From: JACNIZ01 sp964344765
GTDB lineage: Bacteria > Planctomycetota > UBA1135
DNA: 62,201 nt
NCBI GenBank assembly: GCA_964344765.1
Contig: CAYFOM010000024.1
Location: 1 to 62,201 of the forward strand
Reading direction: 5' to 3'
Made by a program: the position numbers and the translations under genes. Shown piece by piece: positions 7,697 to 15,795 of the stretch. The notes beneath the pieces are model-generated. The model had not been told where the DNA came from. It saw nothing but the letters and a program-made list of their open reading frames with translations, and searched no databases. Position 1 is the stretch's first letter, and the number at the start of each line of letters is the position of its first letter.

Positions 7697-8683
7697 TTAG
7701 CGATAAGGGTCTTCCTGATCCAGGAAGTTTTGCACGTATTGGCGCACGCCTTCTTCCAATTCCAGGAAATTGCTGTCATATCCGGCGGCGCGTAAACGCG
7801 ACATATCGGCTTCGGTGAAGTATTGATACTTGTCGCGAATGGACTCGGGAGTGGGAATGAATTCGATTTGCGGCTCTTTGCCCAAAGCGCGATATACCGC
7901 ACTGGCCAAATCGAAGAAACTGCGCGCTTTGCCGGTGCCTAAGTTAAAGATGCCGCTGACTTGCGGGTTGCGATAAAGCCACATCATCACCGCCACGCAA
8001 TCATCGACGTGGACGAAGTCGCGCAGTTGACCGCCGTCTTCGTAGTCGGGATGGTGGCTTTGAAAAAGCTTGGCGGTGTCGCCGGCTTTGGCGCGCGGAT
8101 AAATCTTGCTGACCACGCTGGCCATATCGCCTTTGTGGTATTCGTTGGGTCCGTAAACGTTGAAGAACTTTAAGCCCACCCACTGCTTCGGCGTTTTGCC
8201 GCCTTCATCGGCGATGCGAACCAAGCGGCGGTCGACGAAGGCTTTGGACCAGCCGTAAGCATTTAACGGTCGCAGCGCGTTCAGTGCTGATTGAGAGTTG
8301 TCGTCTACAAAACCGAGCGAGCCATCGCCGTAAGTTGCAGCCGAGCTGGCGTAGATCAAACGCACGTCGGTGTGCTTGGCCCAATGGAACAAATCCAAGG
8401 TCAAGCGGATATTGTTTTCCAGAATGGCGTCGACGTTGGTTTCGGTGGTCGACGAAATCGCGCCCATGTGAAACACCGCGTCTAAGCGATCGACATGCCC
8501 CTTTAGGAAGGGGAGCAATTCTTCCGGAGTGATCAGATCGGCGATTTCGCGCTTGGCGATGTTGCGCCAGCGATCATCACTGCCCATGCGATCGCAAACC
8601 ACGATTTCGGGCACGCCTTCTTGCTCGAGGGCGGCAACCAAGTTGCTGCCGATGAATCCTGCACCGCCGGTGACCACGATCAT
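7697..8683 (-). CDS. hldD: ADP-L-glycero-D-manno-heptose 6-epimerase
   Basis: This short-chain dehydrogenase-type epimerase converts ADP-D-glycero-beta-D-manno-heptose to the L,D form, the activated heptose of the lipopolysaccharide inner core. From the ATG at 8683 the protein starts directly at the NADP-binding strand MIVVTGGAGFIGSN. Later motifs are ENNIRLTLDLFHWA, YASSAATYGDG, the catalytic YGWSK (YxxxK), VGLKFFNVYGPNEYHKG and GQLRDFVHVDD, all matching HldD/RfaD. The ORF extends 17 codons upstream, but those residues precede the Rossmann strand and are not expected in the family. Its presence supports a lipopolysaccharide-bearing outer membrane and fits the polysaccharide locus nearby. Confidence 0.93.
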   Translation of the reverse strand: MIVVTGGAGFIGSNLVAALEQEGVPEIVVCDRMGSDDRWRNIAKREIADLITPEELLPFLKGHVDRLDAVFHMGAISSTTETNVDAILENNIRLTLDLFHWAKHTDVRLIYASSAATYGDGSLGFVDDNSQSALNALRPLNAYGWSKAFVDRRLVRIADEGGKTPKQWVGLKFFNVYGPNEYHKGDMASVVSKIYPRAKAGDTAKLFQSHHPDYEDGGQLRDFVHVDDCVAVMMWLYRNPQVSGIFNLGTGKARSFFDLASAVYRALGKEPQIEFIPTPESIRDKYQYFTEADMSRLRAAGYDSNFLELEEGVRQYVQNFLDQEDPYR

Positions 8684-8763
8684 GGCCAAATGGTACACCT
8701 GCCGCGCCAAAGCCCGCAGCGTGAAACTCGCCAAGAAAGGCGACGGAACCCTAAAATGCGGGG

Positions 8764-9444
8764 ATGAATCCGACCGTACGCCTGCTCATTGCCATCGCGC
8801 TGATCGCGTTTTTGGTGGTGTTCGGCTTGTTGGCAGCGCTGCAAGAACTGCGCTCCAGCAACATCGTCGACCCGGTGCTGGCCGCCGAAATGGGCGAGAT
8901 GATTTTGCCGCTGGATCCGATTGGCGGTGCCGAGGCCTACCAGTGTCAGGACTACCGCAAGAAGTTCAAGATGGCTTCTTCTTATTACCGCACCGGCGAA
9001 GGCGGCCCCGATGACTTGATTTTGATTCTGGCCAGCATGCCGGCGGAGAACTTTCGCGCCGACGGCGACTGGGATCAAGGGTTGAGCCGCGATTGGGATG
9101 CCGGTGATTTCAAGCAGATTGGCAGCGGCTTCACTTGGGAAGAATTCCGCTTCCGCGGCAGCTCGGTGAAGGGTCAGGCAAAGGTGTTTGCGGCAAACGG
9201 TAAGCAGCGCAACCAATACGTGGTGCCGTTGACTTGGGGCGATCGCATGGTTTGGGTGCAGGTGAACGGTCCTTCGGATGTGGTTGCCAAAGAGAGCGTG
9301 CAAACCATGTTGGATTCAGTGCGCGGCGAGCCGCAGCCGTTGGAAATGCCGGAGGAAGTCGATCCCAACCAGCCGGTTGAGCAGGAATCCCCCCAACCGA
9401 CCGATACCGAACCCACCGACGCCCCTGCGCCGGCCGGATCATGA
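8764..9444 (+). CDS. Membrane-anchored protein of unknown function
   Basis: The 226-residue product has one N-terminal hydrophobic helix at about residues 5-26 (VRLLIAIALIAFLVVFGLLA), then a soluble domain probably facing the periplasm. That domain includes DYRKKFKMASSYYRTGEGG, LILILASMPAENF and FTWEEFRFRGSSVKGQAKVF. The last 35 residues are Pro/Glu/Thr-rich and look disordered. I recognise no family. It is divergent from hldD and its stop overlaps the radical SAM start (ATGA at 9441-9444), so the two are probably translated together. Confidence 0.75.
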   Translation: MNPTVRLLIAIALIAFLVVFGLLAALQELRSSNIVDPVLAAEMGEMILPLDPIGGAEAYQCQDYRKKFKMASSYYRTGEGGPDDLILILASMPAENFRADGDWDQGLSRDWDAGDFKQIGSGFTWEEFRFRGSSVKGQAKVFAANGKQRNQYVVPLTWGDRMVWVQVNGPSDVVAKESVQTMLDSVRGEPQPLEMPEEVDPNQPVEQESPQPTDTEPTDAPAPAGS

Positions 9445-10298
9445 TTCGCTACGAGGGCACGCTTTACCGGCCGCCTTCCGAGGCCGACAGCCTGATCCTT
9501 CAGGCAACGATTGGTTGCAGCTACAACAAGTGCACCTTCTGCGGTATGTACTTGGACAAGAAGTTCCGGGTGCGCAAGCTGGATGAGCTGAAGGCCGAGA
9601 TTGAATGGGCCCGCACCGAGGCTCCTTGGGTACGCAAGGTCTTCCTTGCCGACGGCGATGCGCTTATGGCACGTGCGTCGTTTCTGGGTGAAGTCTGCGA
9701 TGAACTCAACGACGCATTTCCAAAGCTCCGCCGCATCAGTGTTTATGCGTCTCCGCAGTCATTGCAAGTGCGCTCGGTAGACGAAATGATCGACCTGCGC
9801 AAGCGCGGGCTGACTCAGTACTACATCGGCATTGAAAGCGGCCACGATCCGACGCTGGAGCGTTTAAAGAAGGGAGTCACCGCCGATGAATGGGCCGACG
9901 CGGCGGCCAAAGCCACCGAAGCCGGGATCAAACAATCGGCGATGATCCTATTGGGCGCCGGTGGACCGGAGGATTCGGTTGCACATGCAACTGCATCGGC
10001 GGAGCTGGTCAACCGCATCCAACCGCGCTTTCTCAGCACGCTGGTGATGACCCCGCACCCGGGAACGCCGCTAGCCGCTGAATTTGAAGCCGGCATTTGG
10101 CGCGAATCGACCCAATCGCAGCTCAGCCGCGAGCTTTATCTGTTCCTCGAACAGTTGGATCTGCGCGGAACTATCTTTCGCTCGAATCACGTCAGCAATC
10201 TCGACGTATTGGCCGGCACGTTGCCGAAGGACAAGCAAGCGCTACTCGATTCGGTGCGCAAGCTCGCCGCCCGCCGCGGCATGGCCTTCGACGTTTAG
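9441..10298 (+). CDS. Radical SAM protein
   Basis: The 285-residue product carries the cluster-binding CSYNKCTFC motif (CxxxCxxC) at about residues 25-33, which holds the 4Fe-4S cluster that cleaves S-adenosylmethionine. KVFLADGDALM and the YYIGIESGHDPTLERLKKGV region fit the partial TIM barrel of radical SAM enzymes of the Elp3/HemN-like type; MILLGAGGPEDS and MTPHPGTPL follow. No additional cluster (SPASM) or B12-binding domain is seen, and the length equals a stand-alone core. The substrate is unknown. It overlaps the preceding membrane-anchored gene by 4 bp. Confidence 0.88.
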   Translation: MIRYEGTLYRPPSEADSLILQATIGCSYNKCTFCGMYLDKKFRVRKLDELKAEIEWARTEAPWVRKVFLADGDALMARASFLGEVCDELNDAFPKLRRISVYASPQSLQVRSVDEMIDLRKRGLTQYYIGIESGHDPTLERLKKGVTADEWADAAAKATEAGIKQSAMILLGAGGPEDSVAHATASAELVNRIQPRFLSTLVMTPHPGTPLAAEFEAGIWRESTQSQLSRELYLFLEQLDLRGTIFRSNHVSNLDVLAGTLPKDKQALLDSVRKLAARRGMAFDV

Positions 10299-10345
10299 TC
10301 GGCGGCCACCTGATCGGAATCGTTTTCCTAAGCGCGATTCCGAAC

Positions 10346-12343
10346 TTAGTCCTCGTCGGTATAGCCAAGCTGTTCCATGACCGCCTTGGTGGTGTCGGTC
10401 AGTCCCTCTTGCAGATCAGGATCGAAGAACCCCAATTTCTGCCAAGCCATTCCACCTTCAATTAGCCTTTCCCACAACGGGTCTAGGTCGGGATGGGCTT
10501 CTTCGAGCACGTTTTTGACCTCCCCTGGATCGGTCGTGGATTGATAGGCCAAGAACATATCCATAATCGGAGGGCCATTTGGTTCGACCGGAGCATTGAA
10601 GCGGCCAATGACTTTCCACTCACCGTTCTCCGCTGCCCCCATCAAACCGCGCTTGGTCGAGTTCCAACCCAAGAAGTGAATGCGACCATCCAACTCCGCA
10701 GCGGCATCCTTGCTGAGCAAATCCACGCCGGTGCGTGGCGGACCTTCGACGCCGCTGATTTCGATGCCGGCGGCGGCGGCCATCGTCGGAACCACATCGA
10801 TCACGCTAAACAACTCCGGGATCTGGCCCTTAGGCACATCGAAACCATTCAGGCCGACGGCCACGAAAGGCACATCGATAACCTCAACGAATAAGCCGCG
10901 ACTGTGCTCAATCAGATTGTGCTCGCCGAAGTATTCGCCGTGATCCGAGGTGATGATCAACAAAGTGGGACGGCCTTTTGCTCGGATGGCGTCCACCAGC
11001 TTGCGAACCTGGCTGTCCATATAAAGCAGCTCTTCATCGTAAAGATCGCGCAAGTGCAACGCGGCTTGCTTGGCATCCGCACGCTTTTCTTCGACCATTA
11101 GATCGTCGCGAATGCGGTTGATCATCGAGCGATGGTCATTGGCCATTTTGCTGTAGGCCTGGGGCAAATTGACTGGGTCGGCAAAGCGATCCGCAGTCTC
11201 TTTGGGCGCGGTATATGGACTGTGCGGGTCCATGTAGTGGGCAAACAAGAAAAACGGATGGTCGGTGACGGTCAGCTCGTCTAAATAGCTCATCGCACTT
11301 TCGGTTGTATATGCACTCATCCCAGGCGGGAGCGTGTCTTCGCCGGCGATATTGATCCAATCCTCGACGATGACCGTAGCTCGACGAATGCCGTAAAACT
11401 TTGCGAACCAAGTACTTCCAGATACCAGTCTAAGGAAGTAATAGCGATCCCCATAGTCGGCACGGGTTTCGTCGAAGGCTTCGAAGCCATCTTCGAAGTA
11501 GCTGACCATGGCGTTGCTAATCACACCCGCGGTGCGGTAGCCGACTTTACGCAACAAATGAGCAAGCATGACGTCCTCCGGCATGCGCGTCATTTCGCTG
11601 TTGCGATTGACCAAGTGCTGATCCTGATTCAGCCCGGCCAACAAGCCGATGTGGCCCGGCACTGTTTGATTGCTGGTCGAAACGCAGCGCTTCGGCCACA
11701 TTCCTTCCATCTTTAGCTCGGTCAGCAGCGGCATCAGGTCGACGTCGCCACGTTGCAGGTCGGCGCGAAGCGTATCCAGCGACACCAGCACCAAGTCCGG
11801 CTTGCCCGCCAGGTCGGCGCTAAGCGGCTGTGCCTCTGGGAGTTGCGGGCGCGGTGGCAACTCCTGGCCCTGCACCATGCCGATAACGAAGCCAACCAAC
11901 AGAATCAGCGGAGCCAAAAACGTCAGCGGCGTCTGCAGCTTGTGGCCAGGTCGGGCGAAGGCCGGTGCCGTCGGCGCGAGGCGTAGCAGGATGGCAACCG
12001 GAGTCAGCCAGATCGCCAAACAGGCGTAGCGGTTCATGCCGCCCATCGGGATGCGCGCCACTTCCAAGATCGGGAAAAACACCGTCACCACGGGCATTAA
12101 GCCCATGATCAAACCCGCCCAAAAGGCTTGGCCATCGCTGATGCGCGGTCCCCACGAGGCAAACGGCTTCAATCGAAATGCGACCGACATGCCGATCACA
12201 ATCAAACATGCGATCGACAACGTACCGAACATTGACCACTGCAGGTATTCCAGGCGCAGCGAGTTGATTTCGGCGATACGAAATGCAGTAGCGGCGTCAA
12301 AAATGGCGGCCAAGCCGGCACCGATGAGGAAAGCACGGAACAT
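10346..12343 (-). CDS. Membrane sulfatase-like (alkaline phosphatase superfamily) protein with Thr at the nucleophile position
   Basis: Translated from ATG 12343 (MFRAFLIGAGLAAIFD) this is about 665 residues. The first ~170 residues form about five membrane helices; the rest is an extracytoplasmic sulfatase-type domain. Motifs are LVLVSLDTLRAD (first metal strand), NQTVPGHIGLLAG, and LIITSDHGEYFGEHN (second metal site). The residue matching the sulfatase formylglycine Cys is Thr227, followed by Val-Pro-Gly-His, so formylglycine cannot form here. Membrane-anchored members with a Thr nucleophile, such as LtaS and EptA types, transfer phospho-groups, so a transferase that decorates a surface glycan is a reasonable inference. 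It is divergent from the polysaccharide operon. An upstream ATG at 12382 adds 13 Arg/Gly-rich residues and is less likely. Confidence 0.85.
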   Translation of the reverse strand: MFRAFLIGAGLAAIFDAATAFRIAEINSLRLEYLQWSMFGTLSIACLIVIGMSVAFRLKPFASWGPRISDGQAFWAGLIMGLMPVVTVFFPILEVARIPMGGMNRYACLAIWLTPVAILLRLAPTAPAFARPGHKLQTPLTFLAPLILLVGFVIGMVQGQELPPRPQLPEAQPLSADLAGKPDLVLVSLDTLRADLQRGDVDLMPLLTELKMEGMWPKRCVSTSNQTVPGHIGLLAGLNQDQHLVNRNSEMTRMPEDVMLAHLLRKVGYRTAGVISNAMVSYFEDGFEAFDETRADYGDRYYFLRLVSGSTWFAKFYGIRRATVIVEDWINIAGEDTLPPGMSAYTTESAMSYLDELTVTDHPFFLFAHYMDPHSPYTAPKETADRFADPVNLPQAYSKMANDHRSMINRIRDDLMVEEKRADAKQAALHLRDLYDEELLYMDSQVRKLVDAIRAKGRPTLLIITSDHGEYFGEHNLIEHSRGLFVEVIDVPFVAVGLNGFDVPKGQIPELFSVIDVVPTMAAAAGIEISGVEGPPRTGVDLLSKDAAAELDGRIHFLGWNSTKRGLMGAAENGEWKVIGRFNAPVEPNGPPIMDMFLAYQSTTDPGEVKNVLEEAHPDLDPLWERLIEGGMAWQKLGFFDPDLQEGLTDTTKAVMEQLGYTDED

Positions 12344-12465
12344 CGGTCGAATTCTACCCCATCTTCGGCCACCTTTCCGCAAGCAAGAAGTCCTGCGAAG
12401 GAATGCATAGTAAGGGTAGACAGGACGCTAGAATCTTGTCAGGCTGTCGATTCAACCATTGATCC

Positions 12466-13212
12466 ATGTCAATGGTAGGGCCTGTTCTGCGTCAGCCGAC
12501 GCCCCGCCCACAAATGACTGAGTCTCCACAAGAAATCCTTTCCGCTCCGGCTAAGCCGGGTCGGCTAAATGACCTCCCCGGTGCCAACCAGCGCGGGGAG
12601 TTTTTGCGCCTGCTCCCCAAACTCCGCGACCTGTCCGGTAGCGGCCAGGGCTTTGCCGTATGTTTCACCTCTTCCGTTGAAGGAGAGGGCACGACCACCG
12701 TTGCTGCTCAATTCGCCGTCAGCGTTGCCCAGTCCGGCAGCGGCGACCGCATCCTGTTGATTGACGGCAACCAGGACAATCCAAACCTGCACGAACTGCT
12801 CGGCACCTCCCTTTCCCCGGGGCTGACCGAAGTTTGCAATCACGGCGTGCCATTTGCGCAAGCTGTGCAAACCACCGAGCTGGAGCCTTTGGATGTGCTG
12901 ACCGTAGGCAAGCACGAAACCAAAGGAGCTTCGTTCCTGAACACGCTGGCGTTTCAGGAGTTGGTGAAGCAGTGTCGCAACGAATACGACATCGTCATCA
13001 TTGATTGCCCGCCGCTGTCGTCGGGCCACGGCACCACTCAGTTGCCGGGTGAGCAAGCAATGACTGCGCTGGTCATCGAAGCCTCGCAAACTAAGCGCGA
13101 GGTCATCGAGGGCGCGCTCCATGAGCTCGAGCTGATGGGCGCCAACATCGTTGGGGTGGTTCTAAACCGTCGCCAATTCTTCGTTCCGAGTTTCGTCTAC
13201 CGCCGTCTCTAA
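12466..13212 (+). CDS. Polysaccharide co-polymerase ATPase, BY-kinase-like, atypical Walker A
   Basis: The 248-residue product resembles the cytoplasmic CpsD/EpsG-type ATPase that works with a Wzz/GumC partner to control polysaccharide length and export. It has the family's FTSSVEGEGTTTVAAQFA loop, ILLIDGNQDNPNLHELLG (Walker A' region) and YDIVIIDCPPL (Walker B). The usual GEGKST becomes GEGTTT, so the Walker A lysine is missing, and the C terminus (FFVPSFVYRRL) lacks the tyrosine cluster that is autophosphorylated in active kinases. It may be a pseudokinase or a structural adaptor. The start is ATG 12466; ATG 12514 is an alternative. It is the first gene of the main polysaccharide operon, and the next gene begins on the base after its stop. 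Confidence 0.85.
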   Translation: MSMVGPVLRQPTPRPQMTESPQEILSAPAKPGRLNDLPGANQRGEFLRLLPKLRDLSGSGQGFAVCFTSSVEGEGTTTVAAQFAVSVAQSGSGDRILLIDGNQDNPNLHELLGTSLSPGLTEVCNHGVPFAQAVQTTELEPLDVLTVGKHETKGASFLNTLAFQELVKQCRNEYDIVIIDCPPLSSGHGTTQLPGEQAMTALVIEASQTKREVIEGALHELELMGANIVGVVLNRRQFFVPSFVYRRL

Positions 13213-14283
13213 ATGAATACCGCCATGGGCATTTCTCCATTGCGCCTCCTGGGACTTGCGACCCTGCTGCTGGTCGGGCTGACCCCGTCTTGCAGCACGC
13301 TGTTCCCCCACGATGACGGCCAACCGGCCGACTTCACCGAGTCGGTGGTCCCCACGTCGCGCGACATGATCGACCCTGACCGGCCGTTCGAGGAGTCGCG
13401 CTACCTGCCGCGTTACACACTGAACCCGGGCGACAATGTCAACGTTGCCTTTGATGTTCGTGCGGTGGAAACCGAGCAGGACTACCGCATTGAAAAGGGC
13501 GACCAGATCGGCGTGAAGGTGTTGTTCCACGAAGAGGTCAACGGCACTTACAACGTACGCCCCGACGGCAAGATTTCGCTTCCTTATAAAGGTGACTTCC
13601 GCATCGTCGGAATGTCGCCGATTGAGGCTTCGGCGGCAATTGCCGAGTTATACGGCGACTTGTTTGTGAACCCGTCGGTTTCGCTGCAGCTCGAGTCTTC
13701 GGGTGAACGCATCGACGCGCTGCGCCAGATCTTTAACCGCGGCCAGATGGGTCAGACTTGGAACTACTCGGTGGGTCCCGATGGTTTCTTCAACTTGCCG
13801 TTGGTCGGCGAGTTCTCGGCGGTTGGCTTGACCGTCGCTCAGCTGGAAAACATCGTCAACAGCGCGTACGGACGCATGGCGCCCGAGGTCAAGGTCAACA
13901 TTACTTTGACCAGTACTGCCGGCTTCGGTGTTTACGTAATGGGCGAGGTCATGAACGCCGGTCGCTTGGCGATCTCCGGTCCGATCACCGCGTCGCGTGC
14001 TTTGGCATTGGCGGATGGTCACAACCCGAACACGGCTGACCTTGAGAACTGCATCCTGCTGTCCTTAGACGTGCTCACCGGCGAAGCGCATGCGCGCGTC
14101 GTCGACTTGGAATCGGTGCTGATGCGCGGCGACTTCAGTCGCGATCCGCTGCTGGGTCCGAACGACGTCTTGGTGGTGCCTTCGTCCAAGATCACCAACA
14201 TCGATCGCTGGGTGGACCAATACATCTCCAAACTGCTCTTGTTCCGCGGCTTCAGTGCCGGCGCTTCCTACCGCATGAACTAA
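13213..14283 (+). CDS. Polysaccharide export protein, Wza-like
   Basis: The 356-residue product is an outer-membrane polysaccharide export protein. A signal of the lipoprotein type ends at about residue 27 (LVGLTPSCS). The Poly_export domain is seen in YRIEKGDQIGVKVLF and YNVRPDGKISLPYKGDFRI; later parts look like SLBB folds (YSVGPDGFFNLPLVGEFS, GVYVMGEVMNAGRLAI). The end (LGPNDVLVVPSSKITNID) is typical of Wza proteins and precedes the membrane-spanning segment. Just before the domain, YTLNPGDNVNVAFD looks like a partial copy of the domain opening, which may be a small internal duplication. It follows the ATPase without a gap and precedes the Wzz gene by 12 bp. Confidence 0.92.
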   Translation: MNTAMGISPLRLLGLATLLLVGLTPSCSTLFPHDDGQPADFTESVVPTSRDMIDPDRPFEESRYLPRYTLNPGDNVNVAFDVRAVETEQDYRIEKGDQIGVKVLFHEEVNGTYNVRPDGKISLPYKGDFRIVGMSPIEASAAIAELYGDLFVNPSVSLQLESSGERIDALRQIFNRGQMGQTWNYSVGPDGFFNLPLVGEFSAVGLTVAQLENIVNSAYGRMAPEVKVNITLTSTAGFGVYVMGEVMNAGRLAISGPITASRALALADGHNPNTADLENCILLSLDVLTGEAHARVVDLESVLMRGDFSRDPLLGPNDVLVVPSSKITNIDRWVDQYISKLLLFRGFSAGASYRMN

Positions 14284-14295
14284 GGAGTTTGATTC

Positions 14296-15795
14296 ATGTC
14301 TGAAAAGTTCATTGATCCACGCTCCAGACGCGGCCAAAGCGTTGCCGAAGCGGTGTTCCGTTCGGAATCCGCGCGTGACCTGTTCACCTCGCTGTACAAA
14401 CGACGCCTGCTTTACTGGCTGGTGTTTATCGTTTTTGCCGGCGCCTTCTACACGGTGACCAACCGGCTTGAAACCGAGTACGTCGCCACTGCGCGCGTGC
14501 GTTTGGATTCGCGCCTGGAGCGCACCTTTAACCAAGACGCCGACAACCCCGGCGGTGCGCGCTATCGAAACTTGAACGCGCCCGACGCCTCGGCTGAGGT
14601 GGAACTGTTTCAGGGTAAAGAGGTTCGTGAGCGCGTGGCTCGCGATCCGGAGATCCTGAACCAGGCTCCGTACCGCAACATGCCGGAGTGGAACCAGCGT
14701 GATGAAGATGTGCGCTATCGCGCGTGGATGAACTACATGTTCGACCGCTTCACCGCCGAGGGCATTCCCAACACCTCGATTGTGGTGTTGCAGTTCTCCG
14801 ACTGGAACGGTGACCGCGCCGCGCAAATCGTCAACAAGCTGGGTCAGGCTTATGTGGACCACCGCACCAAGCAGCACGCTGATAAATCCGGCATCATGCC
14901 GCAGCTGGAAGCTGCTTTGGAAACGGCCAAAGAAGAGTTCGACAAGGCAAGCACTCACGTCGACGCTTACCGTTCCGAGCACAACCTAAGTGGTGATACG
15001 GTTGCGGTCGAAGCCAGTCAGATTCAGGAATCGCGGTCGGCGCTGATGATCCGCCAAGCGGAATCGCGCAGCCAATTGGCGACCAAGATTGAGCGCTTGA
15101 ACTCGCTGCAGTCCATCGATCGCGAGCGCTTGGACTTGATGAAGGCGCTGCCCGAAATCGCCGTCAACTCCGGCATTCAAAACCTGGAAAGCGAGATCAG
15201 CACGGCGCGCACGCGTTATCACCGCGAGCGTTTGTACAGCCAAGAGACCTTTCCCAAGGTTGTGATGCTGCGCCAGGAGTTGGAAGACGCCGAAGCTCGT
15301 CAGCAAACCGCGATTTGGGCTGCGTTTGACGGCTTGGTATTCCAGCTTGAAACTTCAGTTGCTGAGATCGAAGCAACGGTTCAGTCTTACACGGAAAGCA
15401 TTCAGGAAGCCAACATTGAGCTTTCCAGACTGTCGGCGCTGAATACGGAATTGGACCGTCGCCTGGTCGCCTATACCACGGCCCGCGAAGGCTATAAGTT
15501 GGCCGGCAAGCGCATTAGCTTGGCTAAGACCGAAGGCCTCGACCTGCCCGAGATCAAGGCTTCGTTGTCGGCAAGTGCGTCGCCACCGAAGGCACCGCGT
15601 CTTCCCCCGCCGGTATGGCTGACTTCGATCCTCGCCGTCGTGCTGGGTTTGTTCTTCGCAATTACCACGGTGTTCATCGCCGGTTATTTGGACCGCACGC
15701 TGGATACGCCGGGCGAAGCCGAGCGCGAATTGGGGCTGCCTGTCCTGGCCACCATCCAGAATGAGCGAGGCAAAAAGCGCAAGCGCAAACGCTGA
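14296..15795 (+). CDS. Chain-length determinant / polysaccharide co-polymerase, Wzz-GumC type
   Basis: The 499-residue product has the two-helix layout of a polysaccharide co-polymerase: an inner-membrane helix near residues 38-58 (LLYWLVFIVFAGAFYTV), a long periplasmic part with extended coiled coils (about 200-420), and a second helix at about 437-460 (LTSILAVVLGLFFAITTVFI). The C terminus returns to the cytoplasm and ends in a Lys/Arg cluster (GKKRKRKR), where a kinase domain would be fused in other members. Here the ATPase is the separate gene at 12466. A good Shine-Dalgarno (AAGGAG, 14282-14287) supports ATG 14296. The 3' end overlaps the flippase gene by 35 bp. Confidence 0.9.
   Translation: MSEKFIDPRSRRGQSVAEAVFRSESARDLFTSLYKRRLLYWLVFIVFAGAFYTVTNRLETEYVATARVRLDSRLERTFNQDADNPGGARYRNLNAPDASAEVELFQGKEVRERVARDPEILNQAPYRNMPEWNQRDEDVRYRAWMNYMFDRFTAEGIPNTSIVVLQFSDWNGDRAAQIVNKLGQAYVDHRTKQHADKSGIMPQLEAALETAKEEFDKASTHVDAYRSEHNLSGDTVAVEASQIQESRSALMIRQAESRSQLATKIERLNSLQSIDRERLDLMKALPEIAVNSGIQNLESEISTARTRYHRERLYSQETFPKVVMLRQELEDAEARQQTAIWAAFDGLVFQLETSVAEIEATVQSYTESIQEANIELSRLSALNTELDRRLVAYTTAREGYKLAGKRISLAKTEGLDLPEIKASLSASASPPKAPRLPPPVWLTSILAVVLGLFFAITTVFIAGYLDRTLDTPGEAERELGLPVLATIQNERGKKRKRKR

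Noticed and set aside
12383..12465. TAGAAT as a possible -10 box of the polysaccharide operon (12430-12435)
   Set aside because: No matching -35 sequence lies at the right distance, and promoter consensus in this lineage is not certain.
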